A DNA stretch of 64,000 nt, from NCBI RefSeq assembly GCF_023715145.1, contig NZ_JAMBNP010000002.1:806001-870000 (forward strand), written 5' to 3'. The first letter of the stretch is position 1. Each line of letters opens with the position of its first letter. Source of the DNA: Paenibacillus glycanilyticus. Lineage in GTDB: Bacteria > Bacillota > Bacilli > Paenibacillales > Paenibacillaceae. The position numbers and the translations under genes are program-made. Shown here one piece after another: positions 56,943-64,000 of this stretch. Below the pieces are notes generated by a model, which did no database searches, was not told the origin of the DNA, and saw only the letters and a program-made list of their open reading frames with translations.

Positions 56943-58874
56943 TTAACCCTGCTTCAAACGAAGCATCATCGTCCAGAGATCGGAGGTCTCATAGCCGAGC
57001 CGCCAAGCGGCAACGCCGGCGAGGTCATATTTTTTCGCAAGGTTGATACGCGCTTGCACGGTGTTTGCATTCTCTGCCCAGAATACGTAGGTGAAGCCAT
57101 CCTTCACGTATTTGTATTTGGTTTGGCCCGGAGTGGCCGGGTCAGAGACGCCAACGGCATTCGTATCAGCGATCAGTTGAGGAATCGCGCTCATCAGGAC
57201 GGCACGGTTGCTGACGAGATTGCCCGATCCGTCTATTTTCCATTCCCGTACATAGAACGGGATACCGAGCATAAGCTTGCTGCGCGGTACGCCGTAAGCG
57301 AGGAATTGCTGAACGCCTTTTTCCACCCACGGCAGGCTGGCCACGGAGCCCGCGGTCGAGCTTCCGCTCCAATGCTCGTCATACGCCATAATGATGATGG
57401 TATCGACCGCTTTAGCAAGAGAGGCATGGTCGTAGGCGGTCAGATGATCCCAAGCCACATCGCCGCGAGGCAGGTCAATGGATACCTTCAACCCTTTGGC
57501 ATGCGCTGCTTTCGAGAATGCCGTTACAAAGGCGGTATATTCATCCCGGTCTGTGCCGGCGATTTCTTCAAAGTCAATATTAACTCCGTATACGCCAAGA
57601 GCGGCAAGCTTGGCAACGAGACTTGAGATGAACAGCTGCTGCGCTTTCGAATCCGCAAGAAAAGCGGTTGTCATCTGCTTATCGAAGTCGTTGGACACAA
57701 GCGGCATCACTTGAATGCCTTGCGACTTCAGAGTGGTCACGATAGACGGATCTGACAGATCCGTTAATGCCCCGCTGCTGTCCTTAAGCTCGAACCAGGA
57801 AGGCGAATCAATGGATAAGCCTTGCGTGTTCGCTGTCTGGCTCAGTATCGTCTGGCTGTTGGACGAACCGTTCCACGCCAGATAGACAAGGCTCTTTGAA
57901 TTGCTCCATAATTTACGGCCATCTGCGTTCATGACATAGCTGTTGGAGAATCCTTTTGCATAAGCGACGGCCGATGACCGGGTGAAGAAGGATTTCAGCT
58001 TGCTGTCTCCTTGATAGACCGACAGATAGGGAACGCTGGTCCACCAGGTTGCTCCGTCACGCTTGACCTCGGAATTGCCGAAATATTTGGCGTATTGCAA
58101 GGCCGGCTGCAGAGCAACAAAGGATTTAATCGTTTTCCCGCTTTGCTGCACGTCATAGGTCGGCACATTCGAGTGCACAACCAGGCCGGAAGCATTATTG
58201 ACGACGGTGCTGCCCGGAACAGCCGCGGCTGCTTTTATGGCATCGTACAGAAAAGCATACGTTTTTGTCCCTTCAACCTGGACGTTATCTACCTTAATGG
58301 AGTAGATAGCGCTGCCGCTGCGTAATTTTTTCTCCGTTGCTTCCGTCATGTTGTCCCAAATCCAGCTGTTTGAGCCGAGTTCGATAATGTGGGAATTCGT
58401 CCAGCGCTTTGCTTCCTGCTTAGCTGCATCCAGGGTCGTAAAGCCCCAGCTTGCGTTCGTTTTGTCGCCTTGATAGAGCTGATAGTTCGGATAGGATTGA
58501 TAAATCCAGCCCGGGCTTTCCAGGTCCCGGATATGTACGCCTTTCATCTTCTTGGCTGCGGCCAATGCCTCGTTGTACGTACGGTACTCCCATTTCATGC
58601 TGGAAGCTCCGCCTTGATAAATCTTGTACTTGGGAAAGTTGTCCCAAACCCACGCACGGCCCGTAATCGCTTCCACGTGACTGTACTCAAAACTTGACGC
58701 GTAAGCAATCGCCTGTTTATCGGTAGCAAATTCACGCAATGCACGATCGTTCTGATAGACGCGATACTTGGTCATTGTGCCGGAAACCGGGCTAGCTGCC
58801 ATGCTGATCGCAGATGCACCAATCACTTGGGCAACGAACAGAAGCAGAATTGCCGCCGATAGTTTTTTGAACAT
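56943..58874 (-). CDS. Secreted GH18 glycosidase with six N-terminal repeats
   Basis: 643 aa. Signal peptide about residues 1-28. Residues about 35-335 hold six copies of a roughly 50-residue repeat with the pattern YxVYQ...K.F.T..EA..YAK...NSxV...G..W.W. The fourth copy is the most diverged. The GH18 barrel follows (about 345-643): catalytic motif VNIDFEEI with Asp434 and Glu436, IIIMAYDEHW, and AAWRLGYE near the end. This is the YaaH/YdhD spore-cortex-lytic type of barrel, which cuts GlcNAc linkages in peptidoglycan. Ribosome site GAGGAG at imperfect spacing. Transcribed alone. Confidence 0.9.
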   Translation of the reverse strand: MFKKLSAAILLLFVAQVIGASAISMAASPVSGTMTKYRVYQNDRALREFATDKQAIAYASSFEYSHVEAITGRAWVWDNFPKYKIYQGGASSMKWEYRTYNEALAAAKKMKGVHIRDLESPGWIYQSYPNYQLYQGDKTNASWGFTTLDAAKQEAKRWTNSHIIELGSNSWIWDNMTEATEKKLRSGSAIYSIKVDNVQVEGTKTYAFLYDAIKAAAAVPGSTVVNNASGLVVHSNVPTYDVQQSGKTIKSFVALQPALQYAKYFGNSEVKRDGATWWTSVPYLSVYQGDSKLKSFFTRSSAVAYAKGFSNSYVMNADGRKLWSNSKSLVYLAWNGSSNSQTILSQTANTQGLSIDSPSWFELKDSSGALTDLSDPSIVTTLKSQGIQVMPLVSNDFDKQMTTAFLADSKAQQLFISSLVAKLAALGVYGVNIDFEEIAGTDRDEYTAFVTAFSKAAHAKGLKVSIDLPRGDVAWDHLTAYDHASLAKAVDTIIIMAYDEHWSGSSTAGSVASLPWVEKGVQQFLAYGVPRSKLMLGIPFYVREWKIDGSGNLVSNRAVLMSAIPQLIADTNAVGVSDPATPGQTKYKYVKDGFTYVFWAENANTVQARINLAKKYDLAGVAAWRLGYETSDLWTMMLRLKQG

Positions 58875-59064
58875 GCTCCTCTATCACACTCCTCTCAAAT
58901 TCTATTAATTAGACGCAATTGAGAGGGATAGGTTGCGATTATTTTCAGCTGGCTTTCAGGTGTAAATTATGGGAATAAATCATTGGGCCCGATTCAGATG
59001 GATAAAAGAGGTGGAAAAGAATAACAATAAGGGCATGCAGGAAAAAGCTGGATGAGGTGATGGG

Positions 59065-59775
59065 ATGGCACAGCTGTTCGAGCGGCTGAATCTGAAGGAA
59101 TGGCTGGACGGAGATGGCGTGGAGCCTTTGGAGCTTGAGAAGAGCCTGCGGGAAGTATGGGGCGTTAACCGGTATTTAGGCGGTAATCCGGCCTTGTTTG
59201 TTCATCTGCAGAGGATGATGCGAAAGCTTGCGCCAAGCGAGCCTATCCGAGTATTGGATGTAGCGACCGGTCTTGCGGATTTGCCGGTTGCTTTTATAGA
59301 TTGGTGCAAAAAAAGAGGCAGGGACGTCTCGCTGGTGGCCGTGGACAACCATCCGCAAATCGTACAGCTGGCCGCCCGGCGGACGGATAAGTATCCTTCG
59401 ATTGAGGTTATGCTTGCGGACGGCACGGCGCTGCCTTTCGAAGACCAAAGCTTTGATCTTGCCTTCTGCAATCTCGCGCTGCATCATCTGGACGAAGAGT
59501 CTGCGGTGAAGCTGCTGTCCGAAATGGCCCGAGTGACCCGTACGGGCTGGGTCGTAACCGATCTCGAGCGGCATCGGCTAGCTTATCTGTCGGCCAAGCT
59601 GCTGGCGAGGTTCGTATGGAAGAGCCCGGTAACCAGGCATGACGGACCGCTCTCGGTTCAGCGCTCCTTTACGCCGCAGGAAGCAAGGCAGCTGGTTGCG
59701 CGGGCGGGAGTAAATGCTGCCGTGCATAAGCATTTTCCATTCCGTCTTGCCGTGGTGGGTCATGAACGGGTATGA
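59065..59775 (+). CDS. Class I SAM-dependent methyltransferase
   Basis: 236 aa, with GAGGTGATGGG before the ATG. SAM loop VLDVATGLADLPVAF, acid motif LVAVDNHPQIV, catalytic-region FDLAFCNLALHHLDE. The closing part (VWKSPVTRHDGPLSVQ) is typical of small-molecule O- or C-methyltransferases. First gene of the four-gene operon; its stop codon lies inside the next gene. It probably methylates the product of the ketosynthase/cyclase that follow. Confidence 0.85.
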   Translation: MAQLFERLNLKEWLDGDGVEPLELEKSLREVWGVNRYLGGNPALFVHLQRMMRKLAPSEPIRVLDVATGLADLPVAFIDWCKKRGRDVSLVAVDNHPQIVQLAARRTDKYPSIEVMLADGTALPFEDQSFDLAFCNLALHHLDEESAVKLLSEMARVTRTGWVVTDLERHRLAYLSAKLLARFVWKSPVTRHDGPLSVQRSFTPQEARQLVARAGVNAAVHKHFPFRLAVVGHERV

Positions 59776-60949
59776 CGTCATTGTGGTGGGAGCGGGACCG
59801 TCCGGAAGCGCTCTGGCCAAGCTGCTTGCCGCAAGCGGGGTGCGCGTATTGATGCTTGATGCAGAAGCATTCCCGCGGCGGAAGCCATGCGGGGAATCTC
59901 TAAATCCGGGCGCTGTAGCCGCACTTGGCAGAATTATGGGACATCCGCATGCGGAGGAAAGCTTTGATTTCCCGCATAGTCCCATAGAAGGCTGGAGAGT
60001 TATTAGCGGGCGAGCTTCTCTGGAAGCCGCTTATCCGGCAGGGCAATACGGAGTTGGCTGCCGAAGGGAAAGAGTCGATCAATGGCTGGTTGAACATGCG
60101 GTCAGAGCGGGTGCGGCATTTGAGCAGCGTACCCGCGTTGAACGTCTGATCTGGGAAGGGGAACGTGTAGCCGGCGTGATTGCACGCTCTCCGGAAGGCA
60201 GGCCGATATCCCTTCGTGCTTCAATCGTTGCAGGCAGCGACGGGCTGCGGTCGGTTGTCGCTAGACATGCCAAGGTGAACCGTTACGGCTCCCTTCGCAA
60301 AGCCGCATTCACGACGCGCTTAAACGGCGTGAGCGGGTTAACCGGAAGAGTCGAGCTGTTCACGCCCGGGGGCGGCAAGGTGATTGGCCTCGCTCCGATC
60401 GGCGGCGGACAGGCGAATATGACGGTTGCCCTAAGCCATGCTCATGAGGCGGCGCTGGCAGGCAAAGACCGCTCCGGTTATGTCCTTAGGGAAGCCAGAG
60501 CTGTCCCGGAGCTGATGGAACGGCTGCGGGAGGCTGAGATCGAAGGGGATATCATGGCATGTGGTCCGTTTGACCGGCCGGTATTGCCGCATGATATAGC
60601 AGGAATGGTGCTGCTTGGGGATGCCGCGGGTTATTACGATCCCTTAACCGGACAAGGGATTTACCGTGCGCTTCGAAGCGCGGAGCTTGCGGCACCTGCC
60701 ATCGTAGAGACGCTTCGGACGCGAAGCCCGGATCCGATCCGGCGGTATGGAAGCGCTCGTCAGGAGGAGTTTGCAACGGGCACCAGACTGCAGCACATCA
60801 TAGAACGGATAAGCAGGCAGCCGCTGCTCTGGCGGACCGCGCTCCGAATGATTGGCGCTTCTTCGCTGCTGACTAACAAGCTTGCCATAGTGATTGGAGA
60901 TTGTCCGAAGGAGGCGAAAACATGTATACCCGTAATGAAATCACCATAA
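59762..60949 (+). CDS. FAD-dependent oxidoreductase, geranylgeranyl-reductase-like
   Basis: 395 aa. N-terminal FAD motif YDVIVVGAGPSGSALAKLLA at residues 4-23, RxxP-like FPRRKPCGESL, and GDAAGYYDPLTGQGI near residue 285. This is the GG-reductase/FixC branch of flavoproteins, which reduce double bonds or hydroxylate. The ATG overlaps the methyltransferase by 14 bp, and its own 3' end overlaps the SRPBCC gene by 28 bp, so the operon is translationally coupled throughout. Confidence 0.88.
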   Translation: MNGYDVIVVGAGPSGSALAKLLAASGVRVLMLDAEAFPRRKPCGESLNPGAVAALGRIMGHPHAEESFDFPHSPIEGWRVISGRASLEAAYPAGQYGVGCRRERVDQWLVEHAVRAGAAFEQRTRVERLIWEGERVAGVIARSPEGRPISLRASIVAGSDGLRSVVARHAKVNRYGSLRKAAFTTRLNGVSGLTGRVELFTPGGGKVIGLAPIGGGQANMTVALSHAHEAALAGKDRSGYVLREARAVPELMERLREAEIEGDIMACGPFDRPVLPHDIAGMVLLGDAAGYYDPLTGQGIYRALRSAELAAPAIVETLRTRSPDPIRRYGSARQEEFATGTRLQHIIERISRQPLLWRTALRMIGASSLLTNKLAIVIGDCPKEAKTCIPVMKSP

Positions 60950-61398
60950 ATTGCGATAAAAACACGGCTTTTCGGTATGCGCGGCAGGTCGAACAATGGC
61001 CGGCGCTGCTCCCGCATTACCGAGGCGTTCAATTCGAGCAGGGCAGCAGCGACCAAGGCGGGCTTGTCATGATGCGGGCGGTAAGACCGTTCAAGCCGTT
61101 CAAATGGCCGGTCTGGTGGGTTAGCGAAATGAGGGTGGACGATCAGCAATGTTCGGTTTATTACAAGCATGTCCGAGGCGTAACATCGGGGATGGAAGTC
61201 GAATGGCAGATCGAACCGCATGGACATGAGAGGCAAGTGAAGGTGATCATTATTCACCGGTGGCTGCAGCCGCCGTTTGGCAGAAGGCTTGCGTCGGACA
61301 TGATTGGCGATTTATTCGTCCATGCCATCGCAGACCGGACATTGCAAGGGCTGAAAGAGCAGATCGAACTGCAGGATGTACAGAAAGAGGTGGGCTGA
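60922..61398 (+). CDS. SRPBCC-family protein, polyketide-cyclase-like
   Basis: 158 aa from the ATG at 60922, which has AAGGAGG 7 nt upstream; the frame is open 21 bp further but without a site. The START/SRPBCC fold has phrases NKDTAFRYARQVEQWPALLP-type (Asn-Cys-Asp-Lys-Asn start) and a hydrophobic cavity; members such as TcmN or CoxG cyclise or bind lipid-like chains. Starts within the oxidoreductase and ends 1 bp before the ketosynthase. It likely folds or carries the poly-keto chain made by its neighbour; this is inferred from the operon. Confidence 0.75.
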   Translation: MYTRNEITINCDKNTAFRYARQVEQWPALLPHYRGVQFEQGSSDQGGLVMMRAVRPFKPFKWPVWWVSEMRVDDQQCSVYYKHVRGVTSGMEVEWQIEPHGHERQVKVIIIHRWLQPPFGRRLASDMIGDLFVHAIADRTLQGLKEQIELQDVQKEVG

Positions 61399-61399
61399 A

Positions 61400-62632
61400 A
61401 TGGCAGAGATCAGAGCAGTAGTAACGGGAATTGGCTGCGTAACCCCCATTGGCATTGGGGTCGAAGCATTATGGGCTGGCGTGCAGCGCGGGGAAAGCGC
61501 CGTCAAACCGATAGACCGGTTTGTTCCGGAAGGACTTCGAAGCCGGATTGCCGCGCAAATTCCGCATTTTGACGCAACCGCATTCTTGGACAAGAAGCGA
61601 GCGCACCGGATGGACCGTTATTCCCAGCTGGCAGTAGCCGGAGGCATTATGGCTCTGCGCGATGCCGGACTGGACGCGGGAGATCTGGAGACGGAGCGGG
61701 CCGGCGTCTTTATGGGATCGGCTCTTGGCGGAATTGCCTTCGCCGAGGAGCAATGCGGTCAGTTCATGCAAGGCGGCTTCCGTTCCGTGTCTCCAACGCT
61801 TGGCTTCTCCGTATTTGGCGGAGCAGCCTCCTGCAATCTGGCGATGGAGTTTGGATTTACCGGACCCAATGAAACCAATTCGATGTCCTGCGGTTCCGGT
61901 GCGGTTGCTATTGGACGGGCCCTCCAAGCGATCCGGCGGGGTGAAGCCGATGTGGTTATGGCAGGGGGATCGGAAGCCCCATTAGCCCCGTTATCCTTCG
62001 GTGCGTTCGATATGCTGCGCGCGATGTCGACCCGGAATGAGGAGCCGTCAAGCGCCAGCAGGCCGTTCGACCGGAACCGTGACGGCTTTGTAATGGGAGA
62101 AGGCTCGGCCATACTTGTCATAGAAGCCGAGCATCATGCGCGTGCCCGCGGAGCCCGAATTTATGGCGAGCTGGCAGGGTTTGGACTAACGAATGACGCG
62201 CATCACATGAGCGTGCCTCTGCCATCCGGGGAACAAGCGGCACGGGCGCTGAAGCTGGCTCTCTCGAGCGCGGACATGTCACCCGACGATGTGGCATACG
62301 TGAATGCGCACGGATCTTCAACGCTGCTTAATGATGTGACCGAATCCAAAGTGATTCGAAGCGTATTTGGCAGCCGTCCGGTTGCGGTCAGCGGTACGAA
62401 AGGGCTGTATGGGCATCCCCTCGGGGCGTCCGGCGCCATCGAAGCCGCCATTACGCTCTTATCCCTGAATAACGGATGGCTGCCGCCTACAACGAATTTG
62501 AACGAACCGGATCCTGCGGCGGAGATTGATCTGGTCTCCCGGCAAGCAAGAGAGGTTAAGGCAGAAGCAGCCGTTTCGAATTCATATGGCTTTGGCGGAG
62601 TTAATGCCGTGTTGGCATTCCGCAAGGCTTAA
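61400..62632 (+). CDS. Beta-ketoacyl synthase (KAS II-like)
   Basis: 410 aa. Catalytic triad visible: Cys164 in SMSCGSGAV, His304 in NAHGSST, His339 in YGHPLGASG; start VVTGIGCVTPIG. The Cys-His-His set is that of decarboxylating FabF/KAS II-type condensing enzymes. The sequence around the cysteine (SCGSG instead of ACASG) is unlike normal FabF and more like the orphan ketosynthases of secondary pathways. No acyl carrier protein is nearby, so a shared one would be used. The stop codon lies within a 24-bp-arm palindrome. Confidence 0.9.
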   Translation: MAEIRAVVTGIGCVTPIGIGVEALWAGVQRGESAVKPIDRFVPEGLRSRIAAQIPHFDATAFLDKKRAHRMDRYSQLAVAGGIMALRDAGLDAGDLETERAGVFMGSALGGIAFAEEQCGQFMQGGFRSVSPTLGFSVFGGAASCNLAMEFGFTGPNETNSMSCGSGAVAIGRALQAIRRGEADVVMAGGSEAPLAPLSFGAFDMLRAMSTRNEEPSSASRPFDRNRDGFVMGEGSAILVIEAEHHARARGARIYGELAGFGLTNDAHHMSVPLPSGEQAARALKLALSSADMSPDDVAYVNAHGSSTLLNDVTESKVIRSVFGSRPVAVSGTKGLYGHPLGASGAIEAAITLLSLNNGWLPPTTNLNEPDPAAEIDLVSRQAREVKAEAAVSNSYGFGGVNAVLAFRKA

Positions 62633-62682
62633 CGAGAAAAGGTCATCTCCCCATGAACGGGAGATGACCTTTTCTCGTTAAG
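62628..62682. terminator. Exceptionally long perfect hairpin after the ketosynthase
   Basis: 24-bp arms (first bases CTTAACGAGAAAAGGTCATC) around a 7-nt loop CATGAAC, without a mismatch. It includes the TAA stop codon. It lacks a separate T-run: the T's are inside the 3' arm. It is the natural end of the operon, but stronger than needed for termination. Confidence 0.7.
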
Positions 62683-62775
62683 CAACTCGTCATCACTTGC
62701 CCGGAAACGAATACTGTAATAATAGGAAAGATGGAGTCGAAGCGGTAAATTCTGATTGGAAAGGCGGGGACCAGC

Positions 62776-64000
62776 ATGGAGATATCCGTTTATCGCCCGC
62801 AGAACCATGTAAGATTTATTACGGCAGCCGCTTTATTTGACGGGCATGATGCATCAATCAACATTATGAGGCGGATTCTTCAAGCATCGGGAGTCGAGGT
62901 TATTCATCTTGGCCATAACCGGTCGGTACAAGAAGTAACAAGCGCAGCCATACAAGAGGATGTGCAGGGAATTGCGATCAGCTCCTACCAAGGCGGGCAT
63001 ATCGAATATTTAACGTATATGTTCGATGTGCTGAAGCAGGCTGGCGCGGGACATATCAAAATTTTTGCTGGAGGGGGCGGCGTTATCATCCCTTCCGAGA
63101 TTAATGCTTTGCATCGTTACGGCATTGCCAAAGTCTTTTCCCCCGAGGATGGGCGCAAGATGGGATTGCAGGGAATGATCAATCACATGATCGAATCCTG
63201 TGATTATCCGACTCCAAGACAGGCTGAGCTGGACTTGAAGCTTCTGAAGCAGCGCAATTGGGGAGCCGTCGCAAGGCTGATCTCGGCGGCGGAGGATTTG
63301 GCAGACGATGCCTGCATTGATGATTGCAGCGAAACTGCCCTTGTGCAGCTTAGGGAACAAATACCCGGCGTTCCGGTCCTTGGCATTACGGGAACGGGAG
63401 GCGCTGGCAAAAGCTCGCTGACTGACGAGCTGGTGCGCAGGTATCTGGATTTTTTTCCGAATCGTACGATCGCGGTTATTTCGGTTGATCCGACCAAGAT
63501 GAAGTCCGGCGGCGCATTGCTTGGCGACCGTATTCGAATGAACGCCATACATGATCCAAAAGCGTATATGCGAAGTATGGCGACTAGAAAGTCAAAGTCA
63601 GAGATTAGCGATGCGACAAGCGATGCTATCGCGGTTGTGAAGCACGCGGGGTATGACTTTGTGATCGTCGAGACAAGCGGAATCGGTCAAGGAGATGCTG
63701 CCATCGTTGAGCTGTGCGATATTGCCATGTACGTGATGACAAGCGAATACGGCGCAGCCAGCCAGCTGGAGAAAATAGATATGATCGATTACGCAGACAT
63801 CATCGTCATTAACAAGTTTGAGCGGCAGGGATCAGAGGATGCCCTAAGAGACGTCCGCAAGCAATATAGAAGAAGCAGGCGGCAGGATAGCGTATCCAAT
63901 GAGCAGGTTCCCGTGTTCGGAACGATGGCCAGCCAGTTTAATGATCCTGGCGTGACGATGCTTTTCCAGCATGTAATGAGGTCGGTCGAAGAGAAGATTG
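62776..64000 (+). CDS. icmF: Fused isobutyryl-CoA mutase IcmF (partial, runs off the window)
   Basis: 408 residues visible of a protein usually near 1080 aa. AAGGCGGGGA before the ATG. The B12-binding domain (about 10-145) has SLFDGHDASIN-type motif FDGHDASINIM, with Asp-x-His for the cobalt-ligand histidine. The G-protein chaperone domain (about 190 on) has P-loop GTGGAGKSS at 206-214 and SVDPTKMKSGGALLGDR, as in MeaB/MeaI. IcmF interconverts isobutyryl- and butyryl-CoA with coenzyme B12; the mutase catalytic part lies beyond position 64000. A functional link to the preceding ketosynthase operon is only positional. Confidence 0.92.
   Translation, partial: MEISVYRPQNHVRFITAAALFDGHDASINIMRRILQASGVEVIHLGHNRSVQEVTSAAIQEDVQGIAISSYQGGHIEYLTYMFDVLKQAGAGHIKIFAGGGGVIIPSEINALHRYGIAKVFSPEDGRKMGLQGMINHMIESCDYPTPRQAELDLKLLKQRNWGAVARLISAAEDLADDACIDDCSETALVQLREQIPGVPVLGITGTGGAGKSSLTDELVRRYLDFFPNRTIAVISVDPTKMKSGGALLGDRIRMNAIHDPKAYMRSMATRKSKSEISDATSDAIAVVKHAGYDFVIVETSGIGQGDAAIVELCDIAMYVMTSEYGAASQLEKIDMIDYADIIVINKFERQGSEDALRDVRKQYRRSRRQDSVSNEQVPVFGTMASQFNDPGVTMLFQHVMRSVEEKI

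Overview
The window is chromosomal DNA of an endospore-forming Firmicute and looks most like Paenibacillus. The evidence is the set of protein types: PdaA-type cortex deacetylase, GerMN lipoprotein, S-layer homology protein, collagen-like exosporium-type proteins, a DynA-type double dynamin, a plant-cell-wall lyase with a FIMAH tail, and a B12-dependent fused acyl-CoA mutase. Shine-Dalgarno sites are strong and TTG starts are frequent. I saw no rRNA, tRNA, insertion sequence, prophage or CRISPR array. The taxon is inferred from gene content, not from a marker gene.

Layout. 1-8.3 kb: end of a cell-wall amidase, GerMN lipoprotein, S-layer protein, then an nth / small protein / giant dynamin operon. 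8.3-12.3 kb: secreted rhamnogalacturonan lyase behind a catabolite (cre) box, then two small minus-strand genes. 12.6-16.3 kb: heterodimeric ABC exporter. 16.3-22.3 kb: purT behind a long structured leader, then parE-parC. 22.3-27.5 kb: MarR, CapA-like protein, an rRNA-methyltransferase/pseudouridine-synthase pair, a PAP2 phosphatase that seems to start at ATT, and an Xre regulator with an operator in its promoter. 27.5-38.9 kb: AraR-controlled araA, winged-helix protein, MarR-MFS operon, pdaA, branched-chain aminotransferase, LysR, greA, chemoreceptor, VOC protein. 38.9-41.7 kb: frameshifted GNAT gene, AlkC-type DNA repair protein, GNAT, VOC. 41.9-50 kb: a collagen-like gene split by a frame change, a Hen1-Pnkp RNA-repair cassette, a second collagen-like gene, a nucleotidyltransferase and a HAD phosphatase. 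50-59 kb: membrane proteins (one decayed), a GH2 glycosidase, AraC regulator, VOC, and a GH18 glycosidase with six N-terminal repeats. 59-64 kb: a tightly coupled methyltransferase / FAD reductase / SRPBCC / ketosynthase operon, then the start of icmF.

The two strongest candidates for an interesting system are the Hen1-Pnkp RNA 3'-end repair cassette, whose chemistry is known but whose place between two collagen-like spore-surface genes and next to a nucleotidyltransferase is unusual, and the four-gene ketosynthase operon, which has the make-up of a small orphan polyketide or lipid pathway. Regulatory finds readable directly from the sequence include two AraR boxes 44 bp apart before araA, a cre site before the lyase, palindromes inside the xre and marR promoters, a hairpin holding a Shine-Dalgarno in its loop, and a roughly 97-nt extended hairpin whose 3' arm contains the purT Shine-Dalgarno.
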